A stretch of 64,000 nucleotides of DNA, from the NCBI GenBank assembly GCA_022803075.1, contig JAFFTF010000001.1:98747-162746 (forward strand), in the 5' to 3' direction. Source of the DNA: Micrococcales bacterium 31B (lineage in GTDB: Bacteria; Actinomycetota; Actinomycetes; Actinomycetales; Dermabacteraceae). The number at the start of each line of letters is the position of its first letter. The first letter of the stretch is position 1. Below the pieces are notes generated by a model that was not told the origin of the DNA, did no database searches, and saw only the letters and a list, made by a program, of their open reading frames with translations. Position numbers and translations under genes: made by a program. Shown one piece after another: positions 1 through 7,334 of the stretch.

Positions 1-3000
1 CCGAGGGTGACCTGGTGTTCACGCCGGAGGCTACGTTTACGGGGACCCCCACGCCGGTGAAGTTCACGGCGAGCGACACGGCGGGTAACGCCGCGTTGCC
101 GGGGACGGCCACCGCGACGTACCCGGACGTGATGGACGAGGTTTCCGCCGCCGGGGTGCCGGGTGCACCCACAGTCATCGACACGAAGCTGGCCGCCAAT
201 ATGGACCCGGCGAGCGTGGTGTACCCGAGTGAGGGTCAGCCCGCTGGTGCGACGGTCAGCGATGATGGCAAGACGCTGACGGTGCCGAACGAGGGGACCT
301 GGACGGTCACCCCTGACGGTGATTTGCTGTTCACTCCGGACGCCGCGTTTACGGGGACTCCCACGCCGGTGAAGTTCACGGCGGATGACACGGCGGGCAA
401 TACCTCGACGCCGGGCACGGCGACAGCCGTGTATCCGGATGTGGCGGATACGGTGCCGGGTACGGCGCCGCAGGGTGCTCCGGCGACGGTGGACACTGCC
501 TTGACTGCAAACATGGACCCGGCGAGCGTGGTGTTCCCCACTGCGGGTCAGCCCGCGGGCTCTACGGTCAGTGATGACGGTAAAACGCTCACGGTGCCCG
601 ATGAGGGCGAGTGGACGGTCAACGGCGACGGTGACCTCGTGTTCACGCCAGAGTCGACGTTCACGGGCGATCCGACCCCGGTGAAGTTCACGGCCTCGGA
701 TGGCGAGGGTGTTGCGGCGTTGCCGGCGACAGCGTCGGTGGATTACCCGGATGTGCCGGATACGGTGACGGGTAGTGCGGCGTCGGGGCAGCCCGCGACG
801 ATCGACACCAACCTGGGCACGAATATGGATCCGGCTTCGGTGGTGTACCCGACTGAGGGTCAGCCTGCGGGGTCGACGGTCTCGTCTGATGGTAAGACCG
901 TGACGGTGCCCGGTGAGGGCGAGTGGACGGTGAACCCCGAGGGTGACCTGGTGTTCACGCCGGAGGCTACGTTTACGGGGACCCCCACGCCGGTGAAGTT
1001 CACGGCGAGCGACACGGCGGGTAACGCCGCGTTGCCGGGGACGGCCACCGCGACGTACCCGGTGGTCAGCGACGCGAGTGGCTTCACGGGCGACCAGGGC
1101 GGTCCGGCGACGGTCGACACGAACCTCGGTGCGAATATGGACCCGGCTTCTGTGGTGTTCCCGAGTGAGGGTCAGCCCGCGGGTGCGACGGTCAGCGATG
1201 ATGGTAAGTCGTTGACGGTGCCGAACGAGGGGACCTGGACGGTCACCCCTGACGGTGATTTGGTGTTCACTCCGGTTGCGGGCTTCACGGGCAATCCGAC
1301 TCCCGTCGCCTTCACGGCGAAGGATACGGCGGGTAATACGTCCCCGCCCGCGACGGCGACCGTGGTGTATCCCAATGTCGAGGATGCGGTCAGTGGTCAG
1401 GCGGCGCTTGGCCAGCCGATCGTGGTCGACACCCAGCTCAGCGACGCGATGGACCCGGCGAGCGTGAAATACCCGAGTGAGGGTCAACCTGCGGGGTCGA
1501 CGGTCAGCTCGGATGGTAAGACGCTCACGGTGCCCGGTGAGGGTGTGTGGACGGTCAACGGCGACGGTGATCTGGTGTTCACTCCCGAGCCTAATTTCGT
1601 GGGCAGTCCCACTCCCGTGAAGTTCACGGCGGACGATAAGGCCGGTAACACGGCCCTCCCCGGCACGGCCACGGCCCTGTATCCCGTGGTGGGCGACACC
1701 CCTGCGGGCAGCGGAAACCAGGGCCAACCCGTTACGCTGACTCCGGTGCTCGGTGCGAATATGGACCCCACGAGCGTCCAGTTCCCGACGGATGGCCAGC
1801 CGAATGGTGCCACGGCCAGCCCCGACGGTAAGACGCTCACGGTGCCCGGGGAGGGTACGTGGACTGTTAACCCCGACGGCACGGTGACCTTCACGCCCGA
1901 ACCGAGCTTCACGGGAGATCCGACCCCTATCAAGATCACCGCGAAAGACAACCTGGGCAACGTGTCGGCGCCCGGAACGCTCTCGGTGGTCTACCCCGAC
2001 GTGCTAGACAGCATGGTCGGCGGGGGTACTCCGGGTGGGCCGGCCACGGTCGACACCGACCTCGGTGCCACCATGGATCCGGCGAGCGTCAAGTTCCCCA
2101 CCGAGGGCCAGCCTGCGGGTGCGACGGTCTCGACCGATGGTAAGACGTTGACGGTGCCGAATGAGGGTGTCTGGACGGTCACCCCCGACGGTGACCTGGT
2201 GTTCACCCCGGATGCCGCGTTCACGGGCAACCCCAGCCCCGTGCAGGTGACGGCGGCCGATATGGCCGGCAACACCTCGCTGCCGGGCACGGCGCGAGTG
2301 GTCTATCCCGAGGTCACGTCGGCCGCCGGGAAGGGCAATCAGGGTTCCGTGGTGACGGTGGAGACCCGGCTCGGTGAGACGATGAACCCCGCGTCGGTGG
2401 CGTTCTCGACCACGGGCCAACCCAAGGGCGCGGTGCCCAGCTCGGACGGTAAGACGCTCACGATACCCGGTGAGGGTACGTGGACGGTGAACGCCGACGG
2501 CAACCTCGTGTTCACTCCCGTAGACAACTTCGACGGCGATGCGAGTCCCGTGCTATTCGGCGCGTCGGACCGCTTTGGCAACGTGTCGAAGCCGTCGAGC
2601 GCGAGCGTGGATTACCCGAACGTGTACGACGTGGTGGGTGAGACGACTCCGCTCGGCCAGACGGGTTGGGTAGACCCGAAGACCGACCCCAACATGGACT
2701 TCACGACCACCACGTTCCCGGCGGCGGGGCAACCAGCGGGCGCTATTGTGGCCGCGGATGGCCGTTCGATGGTGGTGCCCGGTGAGGGCGTGTGGACCAT
2801 CGACACCACAACGGGTCGCATGAGCTTCACCCCCGAAATGACCGCCTCGGGTGGTTCGGGTGGCTTGACGCTCGTGGCGGTGCAGGCGTTTAGGGGCACC
2901 CCGACGCCGGTCTCGTACACCATGCGTGACACCGCGGGCTTCACGGCGCTGCCGGCGACGGCTCGGGTTCCTTACCCCGATGTCTTCGATGCGACGGGCA

Positions 3001-3494
3001 CCTCGAACGGTGACGGCCTGCCCGTCACGGTGAAGACGAACCTGGCCGACAACATGGACAGGGGCAGCGTGCGGTTCCCGACCGCGGGTCAGCCCGCAGG
3101 AGCCGTAGTCTCGGCGGACGGCAAGACGCTCACGATCCCGAACCAGGGTGTGTGGACGGTGCAGCCAAACGGCGACCTGCTGTTCACCCCGCAGCCCGGA
3201 TTCCGGGGCGTGCCCTCACCGGTCCTATGGCAAGCGAACGATGTCAAGGGCAACCCGGCCGACCCCGCGCGGGCCACCGTGAAGCTGGCGAACCCCGCGA
3301 CCGCAGGCAATCCGGGCGCGCAGGCCCCGGGCGCAGGCACTCCGGGCGCGCAGGCCCCGGGCGCAGGCAACGGACGCATTCTGCCGACGTGGCTCGCACG
3401 CACGGGTAGCAACCTCGCCCCCGTGGGTGGCGCAGCGCTACTCCTGGCGGGCCTCGGGTTCGCGTTGCGGGTGATCTCGCGCCGCAAGAAGTAA
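1..3494 (+). CDS. Sortase-anchored repeat surface protein, 5'-truncated by window edge
   Basis: The frame is open from the left edge (first whole codon at base 3), so the N-terminus and signal peptide lie outside; 1163 residues are visible. They form one partial and ten complete repeats of roughly 95-105 residues. Each repeat runs in the order NMDPASV, GQPAGA, DGKTLTVP, WTV, GDLVFTP, PTPVKFTA, DTAGN, TATATYP. This pattern resembles CshA-type fibril repeats (recognised by eye). The repeat near 2690-2990 is the most diverged and has an insert. The protein ends with a Pro/Gly/Ala linker, LARTG (3393-3407), a hydrophobic helix and RRKK. LAXTG is the signal of class E sortases in actinobacteria, so wall attachment and an adhesin or fibril role are inferred. 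No sortase gene is in the window. Confidence 0.9.
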   Translation, partial: EGDLVFTPEATFTGTPTPVKFTASDTAGNAALPGTATATYPDVMDEVSAAGVPGAPTVIDTKLAANMDPASVVYPSEGQPAGATVSDDGKTLTVPNEGTWTVTPDGDLLFTPDAAFTGTPTPVKFTADDTAGNTSTPGTATAVYPDVADTVPGTAPQGAPATVDTALTANMDPASVVFPTAGQPAGSTVSDDGKTLTVPDEGEWTVNGDGDLVFTPESTFTGDPTPVKFTASDGEGVAALPATASVDYPDVPDTVTGSAASGQPATIDTNLGTNMDPASVVYPTEGQPAGSTVSSDGKTVTVPGEGEWTVNPEGDLVFTPEATFTGTPTPVKFTASDTAGNAALPGTATATYPVVSDASGFTGDQGGPATVDTNLGANMDPASVVFPSEGQPAGATVSDDGKSLTVPNEGTWTVTPDGDLVFTPVAGFTGNPTPVAFTAKDTAGNTSPPATATVVYPNVEDAVSGQAALGQPIVVDTQLSDAMDPASVKYPSEGQPAGSTVSSDGKTLTVPGEGVWTVNGDGDLVFTPEPNFVGSPTPVKFTADDKAGNTALPGTATALYPVVGDTPAGSGNQGQPVTLTPVLGANMDPTSVQFPTDGQPNGATASPDGKTLTVPGEGTWTVNPDGTVTFTPEPSFTGDPTPIKITAKDNLGNVSAPGTLSVVYPDVLDSMVGGGTPGGPATVDTDLGATMDPASVKFPTEGQPAGATVSTDGKTLTVPNEGVWTVTPDGDLVFTPDAAFTGNPSPVQVTAADMAGNTSLPGTARVVYPEVTSAAGKGNQGSVVTVETRLGETMNPASVAFSTTGQPKGAVPSSDGKTLTIPGEGTWTVNADGNLVFTPVDNFDGDASPVLFGASDRFGNVSKPSSASVDYPNVYDVVGETTPLGQTGWVDPKTDPNMDFTTTTFPAAGQPAGAIVAADGRSMVVPGEGVWTIDTTTGRMSFTPEMTASGGSGGLTLVAVQAFRGTPTPVSYTMRDTAGFTALPATARVPYPDVFDATGTSNGDGLPVTVKTNLADNMDRGSVRFPTAGQPAGAVVSADGKTLTIPNQGVWTVQPNGDLLFTPQPGFRGVPSPVLWQANDVKGNPADPARATVKLANPATAGNPGAQAPGAGTPGAQAPGAGNGRILPTWLARTGSNLAPVGGAALLLAGLGFALRVISRRKK
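937..1062 (+). repeat. 126-bp exact duplicate of bases 1-126 inside the surface-protein gene
   Basis: Bases 1-126 and 937-1062 are identical base for base; the next base differs (127 A, 1063 T). The copy may extend left of the window. The other repeats of this gene match each other less well, so this pair looks like a recent duplication or gene conversion of one repeat module. Confidence 0.9.
3303..3362 (+). repeat. Two tandem 30-bp units encoding the wall-spanning linker
   Basis: Units 3303-3332 and 3333-3362 differ at one base. They encode the repeated linker residues PGAQAPGAG just before the LARTG sorting signal. Such Pro/Gly/Ala linkers usually span the cell wall. Confidence 0.75.
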
Positions 3495-3523
3495 TCCAAC
3501 CGCCCGGGTCCTCCGGGTGCATG

Positions 3524-3553
3524 CCAGGCCGGACGCACGCGCGTCCGGCCTGG
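3524..3553 (+). terminator. Perfect 13-bp hairpin after the surface-protein gene
   Basis: Arms 3524-3536 and 3541-3553 are perfectly complementary around the loop ACGC, 30 bases after the stop codon. There is no T-tract, as is common for actinobacterial terminators. The inner arms are GGACGC/GCGTCC, a pair seen in several other intergenic hairpins of this window. Confidence 0.7.
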
Positions 3554-3619
3554 CTGCGTCTCCTCCCGGGCAGGTGGGGGGCGTTATGTTCCCTTCGGGA
3601 AAATAATTGCGCGATTTAC

Positions 3620-3665
3620 TTGCGCGGCGGGAAAGTAACTCATATAGTTTCACGTATGGAAACTA
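3620..3665 (+). promoter_or_regulatory. Leaderless promoter overlapped by a palindromic operator
   Basis: TTGCGC (3620-3625), a 17-base spacer and TATAGT (3643-3648) form a sigma70-type promoter whose start point would fall on or next to the ATG at 3656, so the mRNA is probably leaderless. A perfect inverted repeat TAGTTTC-N7-GAAACTA (3645-3665) covers the end of the -10 box and the start codon. It is well placed to be the operator of the winged-helix regulator encoded two cistrons on (inference). Confidence 0.6.
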
Positions 3666-4129
3666 ATTCTTATGCGGCGGCCCGCGAGGCCCTCGAAGCC
3701 GTGACCGCCGCCCGCCGCTCCCTCGCCGACCGCGTCTACACCCCCTGGTGGTATCACTCCGCCCTCGGGCTGCTCCTCGCCGCCTCCGTGCTCGGCTGCG
3801 GCGGGGTGATCCTGGGGCAGTACGGATACCTCCTCACGTTCGCGGTGGTGCTCGGCAGTTTTGGCCCCATGAAGCTCTACACGCGGATCACGGGAGTGCA
3901 GCTCACGAGCGCGTCGGCCTCCCTGGTCGGTAGAGCCGCAGCCTGGATGCTGTGGGGAATGGTGGCTGCCTACGGGGTTGGCTGCCTGGCCGCATTCATC
4001 CTGGCCCGAGACCTGGGCTGGACCTGGGTCGCGTGGGTTGCCGCCGGTGAGGTCTTCGTCGCCGCCATTGTGTTCGGCCGCGCCTACGACTACCAGTTGC
4101 GTCGCCACCTGCGGAGCGAAAACGCATGA
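3656..4129 (+). CDS. Small four-helix membrane protein paired with a winged-helix regulator
   Basis: 157 residues. The N-terminus (METNSYAAAREALEAVTAARR) looks like a short amphipathic helix. About four membrane helices follow, centred near residues 40, 60, 97 and 125, and the C-terminus is basic. The ATG at 3656 is chosen because a good -10 box lies 7 bases upstream; the longer frame upstream has no ribosome site and runs through the promoter. The stop overlaps the next start (ATGA), so it is translationally coupled to the regulator. In actinobacteria, small membrane proteins paired with MarR/ArsR-like regulators often belong to stress or membrane-state responses, but no function can be assigned from sequence. 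Confidence 0.75.
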   Translation: METNSYAAAREALEAVTAARRSLADRVYTPWWYHSALGLLLAASVLGCGGVILGQYGYLLTFAVVLGSFGPMKLYTRITGVQLTSASASLVGRAAAWMLWGMVAAYGVGCLAAFILARDLGWTWVAWVAAGEVFVAAIVFGRAYDYQLRRHLRSENA

Positions 4130-4485
4130 GCCGCGCCCGCCCCGCCGAAAGTGCACCCGAGAGCCAGGCCGAGCCGGCTGCCCCCGCGGCCCTCGCGCTT
4201 GACCCCCTGATTCACGAGATCCCCCGACTGCGCATGTGCGCGGCCCTCGCCGAAACCGAGGCACTCGAATCGCGCGCCCTGCGCGAACTCGCCGATGTCA
4301 GCGACTCCGCGCTCAGCAAGCATCTGAAGCGCCTCGCCGAGGCCGGCTATGTCGAACAAAAACTGGGCGCCCCCCAGGGGCGCGGGCGGCCCAGCACGTG
4401 GGTGACGCTGACACCCGTCGGCCGCGCCGCCTTCGCGGGTCATATCGCCGCACTGAAGGGAATGCTCTATTCGCGGCGGGCATAA
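4126..4485 (+). CDS. Winged-helix transcriptional regulator (MarR/ArsR-like)
   Basis: 119 residues. After a Pro/Ala-rich start, LDPLIHEIPRLRMCAALAE begins a winged helix. The recognition-helix region is DVSDSALSKHLKRLAEAGYV and the wing is RGRPSTWVTLTPVG. This is the layout of the small single-domain winged-helix family usually found beside a membrane protein gene. The start ATG overlaps the stop of the membrane protein gene. It probably binds the TAGTTTC-N7-GAAACTA palindrome at 3645-3665 and represses its own operon (inference from position). Confidence 0.82.
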   Translation: MSRARPAESAPESQAEPAAPAALALDPLIHEIPRLRMCAALAETEALESRALRELADVSDSALSKHLKRLAEAGYVEQKLGAPQGRGRPSTWVTLTPVGRAAFAGHIAALKGMLYSRRA

Positions 4486-4518
4486 CCACTGCAACGCACA
4501 CTCTCGGCCGCCCGTTGC

Positions 4519-4530
4519 TAGGGTGAAACC
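4519..4530 (+). promoter_or_regulatory. -10 element TAGGGT for a leaderless radical SAM transcript
   Basis: TAGGGT (4519-4524) lies six bases before the ATG at 4531 and no Shine-Dalgarno sequence is present. Transcription would therefore begin at or next to the A of the start codon. No clear -35 box is seen. Confidence 0.45.
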
Positions 4531-6210
4531 ATGTCAGCCCAGCCCGCCACGCAGCCCACCGCCACCCCACCTGCCCACCCCGCCACCGCGACGTCCGAAA
4601 CCGAGACCAAGCCAGGCAAGCCCCGTAAGCCCGGGGCGGGCATGCCGCTGAACGACTACCGGGTGCATCGGTACGTCAATGCGTTCTGTCCCCACTGTCA
4701 CGAGGAGAATCCCGAGTGCGACCTCGCCGACGTGCGACGTCTCTCCGGGTGGCTCGCGGTGCGGGGCGAGCGCGTCTACCTCGAACGCGGCTGCCCCGAC
4801 CACGGCCGCATCAGCACCCTCTACGACGAGAACGCCGAGATTCTCACCTACCTCGAACAGTGGACCGCCCCCACCAAGGTGCACGCCCCCGACCACGCGA
4901 CGAACTTTAGGCCCGTACCCTCGGCCTACGAGTACGGACTGCCCGCCATGCAAACGCAGCACACGTGCATCCTGCTGCAAGACATCACCGACCACTGCAA
5001 CCTCAAATGCCCCACGTGCTTCGCCGAATCCAGCCCCGCCGCGCAGGCCGTGGCCCCGCTCGCCGAGGTGCTGGCCTCGGTCGATGACCGCCTCGCGAAA
5101 GAGAACCACCGCATCGACGTGCTGATGCTCTCGGGCGGCGAACCCACCCTCTACCCGTGGCTCGAACAGTTGCTGGAACAGCTCGTCGCGCGCCCCATCG
5201 TGCGGATCCTGCTGAACTCCAACGGCCTGCGCATCGCCCAGGACGACGCCCTCGTGCGCGTGCTGAAGCGACACCGCGAGCGGGTCGAGGTGTACCTGCA
5301 GTACGACGGCGACAGCGCCGAGGCCTCCACGTTTCACCGCGGCGCCGACATTCGGCGCTTCAAGCAGCGCGCCCTCGACCGGCTCAGCGAGGCGGGAGTG
5401 TTCACCACCCTCACGATGACCGCCGCGCTCGGCGTGAACGACCACGAGATCGGCGCCGTGATCGAGCGGGCGCTTGCCACTCCCTTCGTCGGCGGGGTCA
5501 CGATCCAACCCGTGTTCGGTTCGGGGCGTTCCTCGGCTATCGATCCGGGCGACCGGCTCACGCACACGGGGGTGCTCGCGCGGCTCGAGGGGCAAACGCG
5601 CGGGCTCGTCACCTGGCGCGACCTCACGGCCCTGCCGTGCAGCCACCCGCACTGCTGCTCGGTGGGGTACCTGCTGCAAGACGACAGCGGCACGTGGCGT
5701 TCGCTCACGGCCCTGATCGGCCACGAGCGCCTCAAGGCCCTGCTCGACCTGCAGCCCGATCTGATCGCCAATCGCATCGCCGATTCGAACCTCAACCAGG
5801 CGATCCGCGAGGCCGTCAAGACCTCGCTGCTCGACCTGCTGAGCGAGCAGTCCTCGCTCTCGCACCCCTCCATGACCGACATCTGGCGCGACCTTTGCCA
5901 GGCCTGCGACCTGGGTATCGGCACGCTTACGACCCTCGCGGCGTCCAAACTGCCCGGTCAGCATCAGCGCCTGCGCACGCTGCTGGCGAAGCGCATCAAG
6001 CGCATCACGATCAAGCCGTTCATGGACATCAACACCATGATCGAGGAGCGACTGACGCAGTGCTGCGTCCATGTGGCCACCGTCAACGCCGAGACCAGTG
6101 CGCATCAGTGCGCGCCGTTTTGCGCCGTGCAGGCGTGGGCCCCCCTCGCGCGCGGAAAGCTCTCAACCGCGACCGGTCGCCGCGAACTGCCCGTGGTGGT
6201 CCGGTCATGA
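4531..6210 (+). CDS. Radical SAM protein of the MJ0619/tetraether-synthase (Tes)-like family
   Basis: 559 residues. A Pro/Ala/Thr-rich start (1-45) is followed by a rubredoxin- or zinc-ribbon-like module (CPHC at 53-56, C63, C88). The radical SAM core has the cluster motif CNLKCPTC (C156, C160, C163), then the SGGEPT motif. The C-terminal half has further cysteines: CSHPHCC (370-376), CQAC (456-459), CC (511-512) and CAPFC (527-531). From memory of the family, this arrangement matches the archaeal MJ0619 group, whose members include the tetraether lipid synthase that joins lipid alkyl chains, and which probably carry several Fe-S clusters. The substrate here is unknown; the partner genes (small membrane protein, Lgt-like transferase) point to a lipid. 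The operon is overlapping (ATGA). Confidence 0.85.
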   Translation: MSAQPATQPTATPPAHPATATSETETKPGKPRKPGAGMPLNDYRVHRYVNAFCPHCHEENPECDLADVRRLSGWLAVRGERVYLERGCPDHGRISTLYDENAEILTYLEQWTAPTKVHAPDHATNFRPVPSAYEYGLPAMQTQHTCILLQDITDHCNLKCPTCFAESSPAAQAVAPLAEVLASVDDRLAKENHRIDVLMLSGGEPTLYPWLEQLLEQLVARPIVRILLNSNGLRIAQDDALVRVLKRHRERVEVYLQYDGDSAEASTFHRGADIRRFKQRALDRLSEAGVFTTLTMTAALGVNDHEIGAVIERALATPFVGGVTIQPVFGSGRSSAIDPGDRLTHTGVLARLEGQTRGLVTWRDLTALPCSHPHCCSVGYLLQDDSGTWRSLTALIGHERLKALLDLQPDLIANRIADSNLNQAIREAVKTSLLDLLSEQSSLSHPSMTDIWRDLCQACDLGIGTLTTLAASKLPGQHQRLRTLLAKRIKRITIKPFMDINTMIEERLTQCCVHVATVNAETSAHQCAPFCAVQAWAPLARGKLSTATGRRELPVVVRS

Positions 6211-6512
6211 GTGGGTGGCACGGCCTGAACCAGCGCGACGACAGCGTGCCCGCGCCCGTCGACCCCCTGCGCCTGTGCGTGCACACGACGGTCGCACTCA
6301 TCGCGTGCGTGGCCGGGCCGCTCGCGGTGTGCGCGTTCGCGCTGGTGGCGATTCGCGGCTACGTGCGGGCGCGCCGCGCGGGCCTCGTGAGCTCGCGGTG
6401 CATCCTCGGTGATACGCGCGCCGTCATCACGTACCTCGTGGTTGTCGCGGTGCTTGCGCTCGCCGCGACGCCGTTGTGGGTGAAGTTTTGGCTCTTCGTG
6501 TGGGGCGGCTGA
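6207..6512 (+). CDS. Small membrane protein between radical SAM and Lgt-like genes
   Basis: 101 residues with two membrane helices (about 25-50 and 76-98) joined by a basic loop (YVRARRAGLVSSR) and a short hydrophobic C-terminus (WLFVWGG). The start ATG overlaps the radical SAM stop (ATGA) and the stop TGA overlaps the next ATG (TGATG), so all three genes are probably translated together. I do not recognise the family. A membrane tether or partner of the radical SAM enzyme or the transferase is an inference from context only. Confidence 0.75.
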   Translation: MSGWHGLNQRDDSVPAPVDPLRLCVHTTVALIACVAGPLAVCAFALVAIRGYVRARRAGLVSSRCILGDTRAVITYLVVVAVLALAATPLWVKFWLFVWGG

Positions 6513-7306
6513 TGTACCCCACCCTGCACGATGTCGCCGCGTGGTTGCCGCGCTTCGACACCCACTCGTTCTTCGTGGCGGTGGGCATGGCCGCGGGTGT
6601 GGCCGTGTTCATGGTCGAGAAGCGCCGCCGCAACATGCGCGACGAGCGCCTGCTCTACATCGTGCTCGGCGCGGTGGTGGGCGCGGCCCTCATGGCGCGC
6701 CTAGGCACGTGGGCCCAGCACCTCGACCCCACCCAAAATCTGAGCGTGATCGACCAGCTCGCGCGCGGCAACGCGTCCATCTTGAGCGCGCTGCTCGGCG
6801 CGTGGGTCGGGGCGCACGTCGCCAAACGCGTGACGCGCTACCCCGGCTCCACGGGCGACCTGTTCGCCCCCGCGGTTGCCCTCGCGATGGCGATCGGCCG
6901 GTTCGCATGTTTCTTTACCGAACGGCCCGGCACGCCCACGGGGGCGTCCTGGGGTGTCATTTTGGACGCTCCGGCGGCCGCGTATACGCAGTCGCCCGCC
7001 GGGGTGCCGCTGCACCCGAGCTTTCTCTACGAGGTGGCGTTTCACGCGGTCGCGTTCTGCCTGCTGTGGTTCTGGCTGCGGCGCGCGCCCATCGCGCAGG
7101 GGCAGCTGCTGACCCTGTACATCGCAGCGTACGGGGTGTTTCGGTTCGGCGTGGAGTTCGTGCGCGGCAATGAGGTGGTGTGGGAGGGCCTCACCCGCCC
7201 GCAACTGTTTCTGCTGGTCACGGTGCCGTTGCTGCTCGTGCGCATCGCGTGGCTGGCGCGCTCGGGGCGGCTTGTCGTGCGCGGCGGGCAGCGCCAGGTC
7301 GCGTAG
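6512..7306 (+). CDS. Divergent Lgt-like (prolipoprotein diacylglyceryl transferase family) membrane protein
   Basis: 264 residues and about seven membrane helices. The C-terminal half has clear Lgt family motifs: LHPSFLYE, then FRFGVEFVRGNE and LTRPQLF. The Lgt signature region is altered: instead of a GRIGNF-like string it reads GRFACFF, keeping the Arg but replacing Gly-Asn with Ala-Cys, and the HGG motif region reads ILSALLG, with no His. In E. coli Lgt that His and the arginines are needed for activity (established). It is therefore probably not the housekeeping Lgt but a paralogue using another acceptor or doing another lipid transfer (inference). The ATG at 6512, overlapping the upstream TGA, is preferred to an upstream GTG at 6476 that would overlap the previous gene by 37 bases. 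Confidence 0.8.
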   Translation: MYPTLHDVAAWLPRFDTHSFFVAVGMAAGVAVFMVEKRRRNMRDERLLYIVLGAVVGAALMARLGTWAQHLDPTQNLSVIDQLARGNASILSALLGAWVGAHVAKRVTRYPGSTGDLFAPAVALAMAIGRFACFFTERPGTPTGASWGVILDAPAAAYTQSPAGVPLHPSFLYEVAFHAVAFCLLWFWLRRAPIAQGQLLTLYIAAYGVFRFGVEFVRGNEVVWEGLTRPQLFLLVTVPLLLVRIAWLARSGRLVVRGGQRQVA

Positions 7307-7334
7307 TGGCTCGCCGCTCTCCGTGCGTGCGGGC

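Noticed and set aside
1-3494. DNA repeats of the surface protein as a mobile or CRISPR element
   Set aside because: They are in-frame protein repeats of about 95-105 residues ending in a wall-sorting signal.
4534-6105. 523-codon open frame on the minus strand opposite the radical SAM gene
   Set aside because: It is a GC-rich antisense shadow with Arg/Gly/Val-rich low-complexity product, no family motifs, and the plus strand has clear radical SAM motifs.
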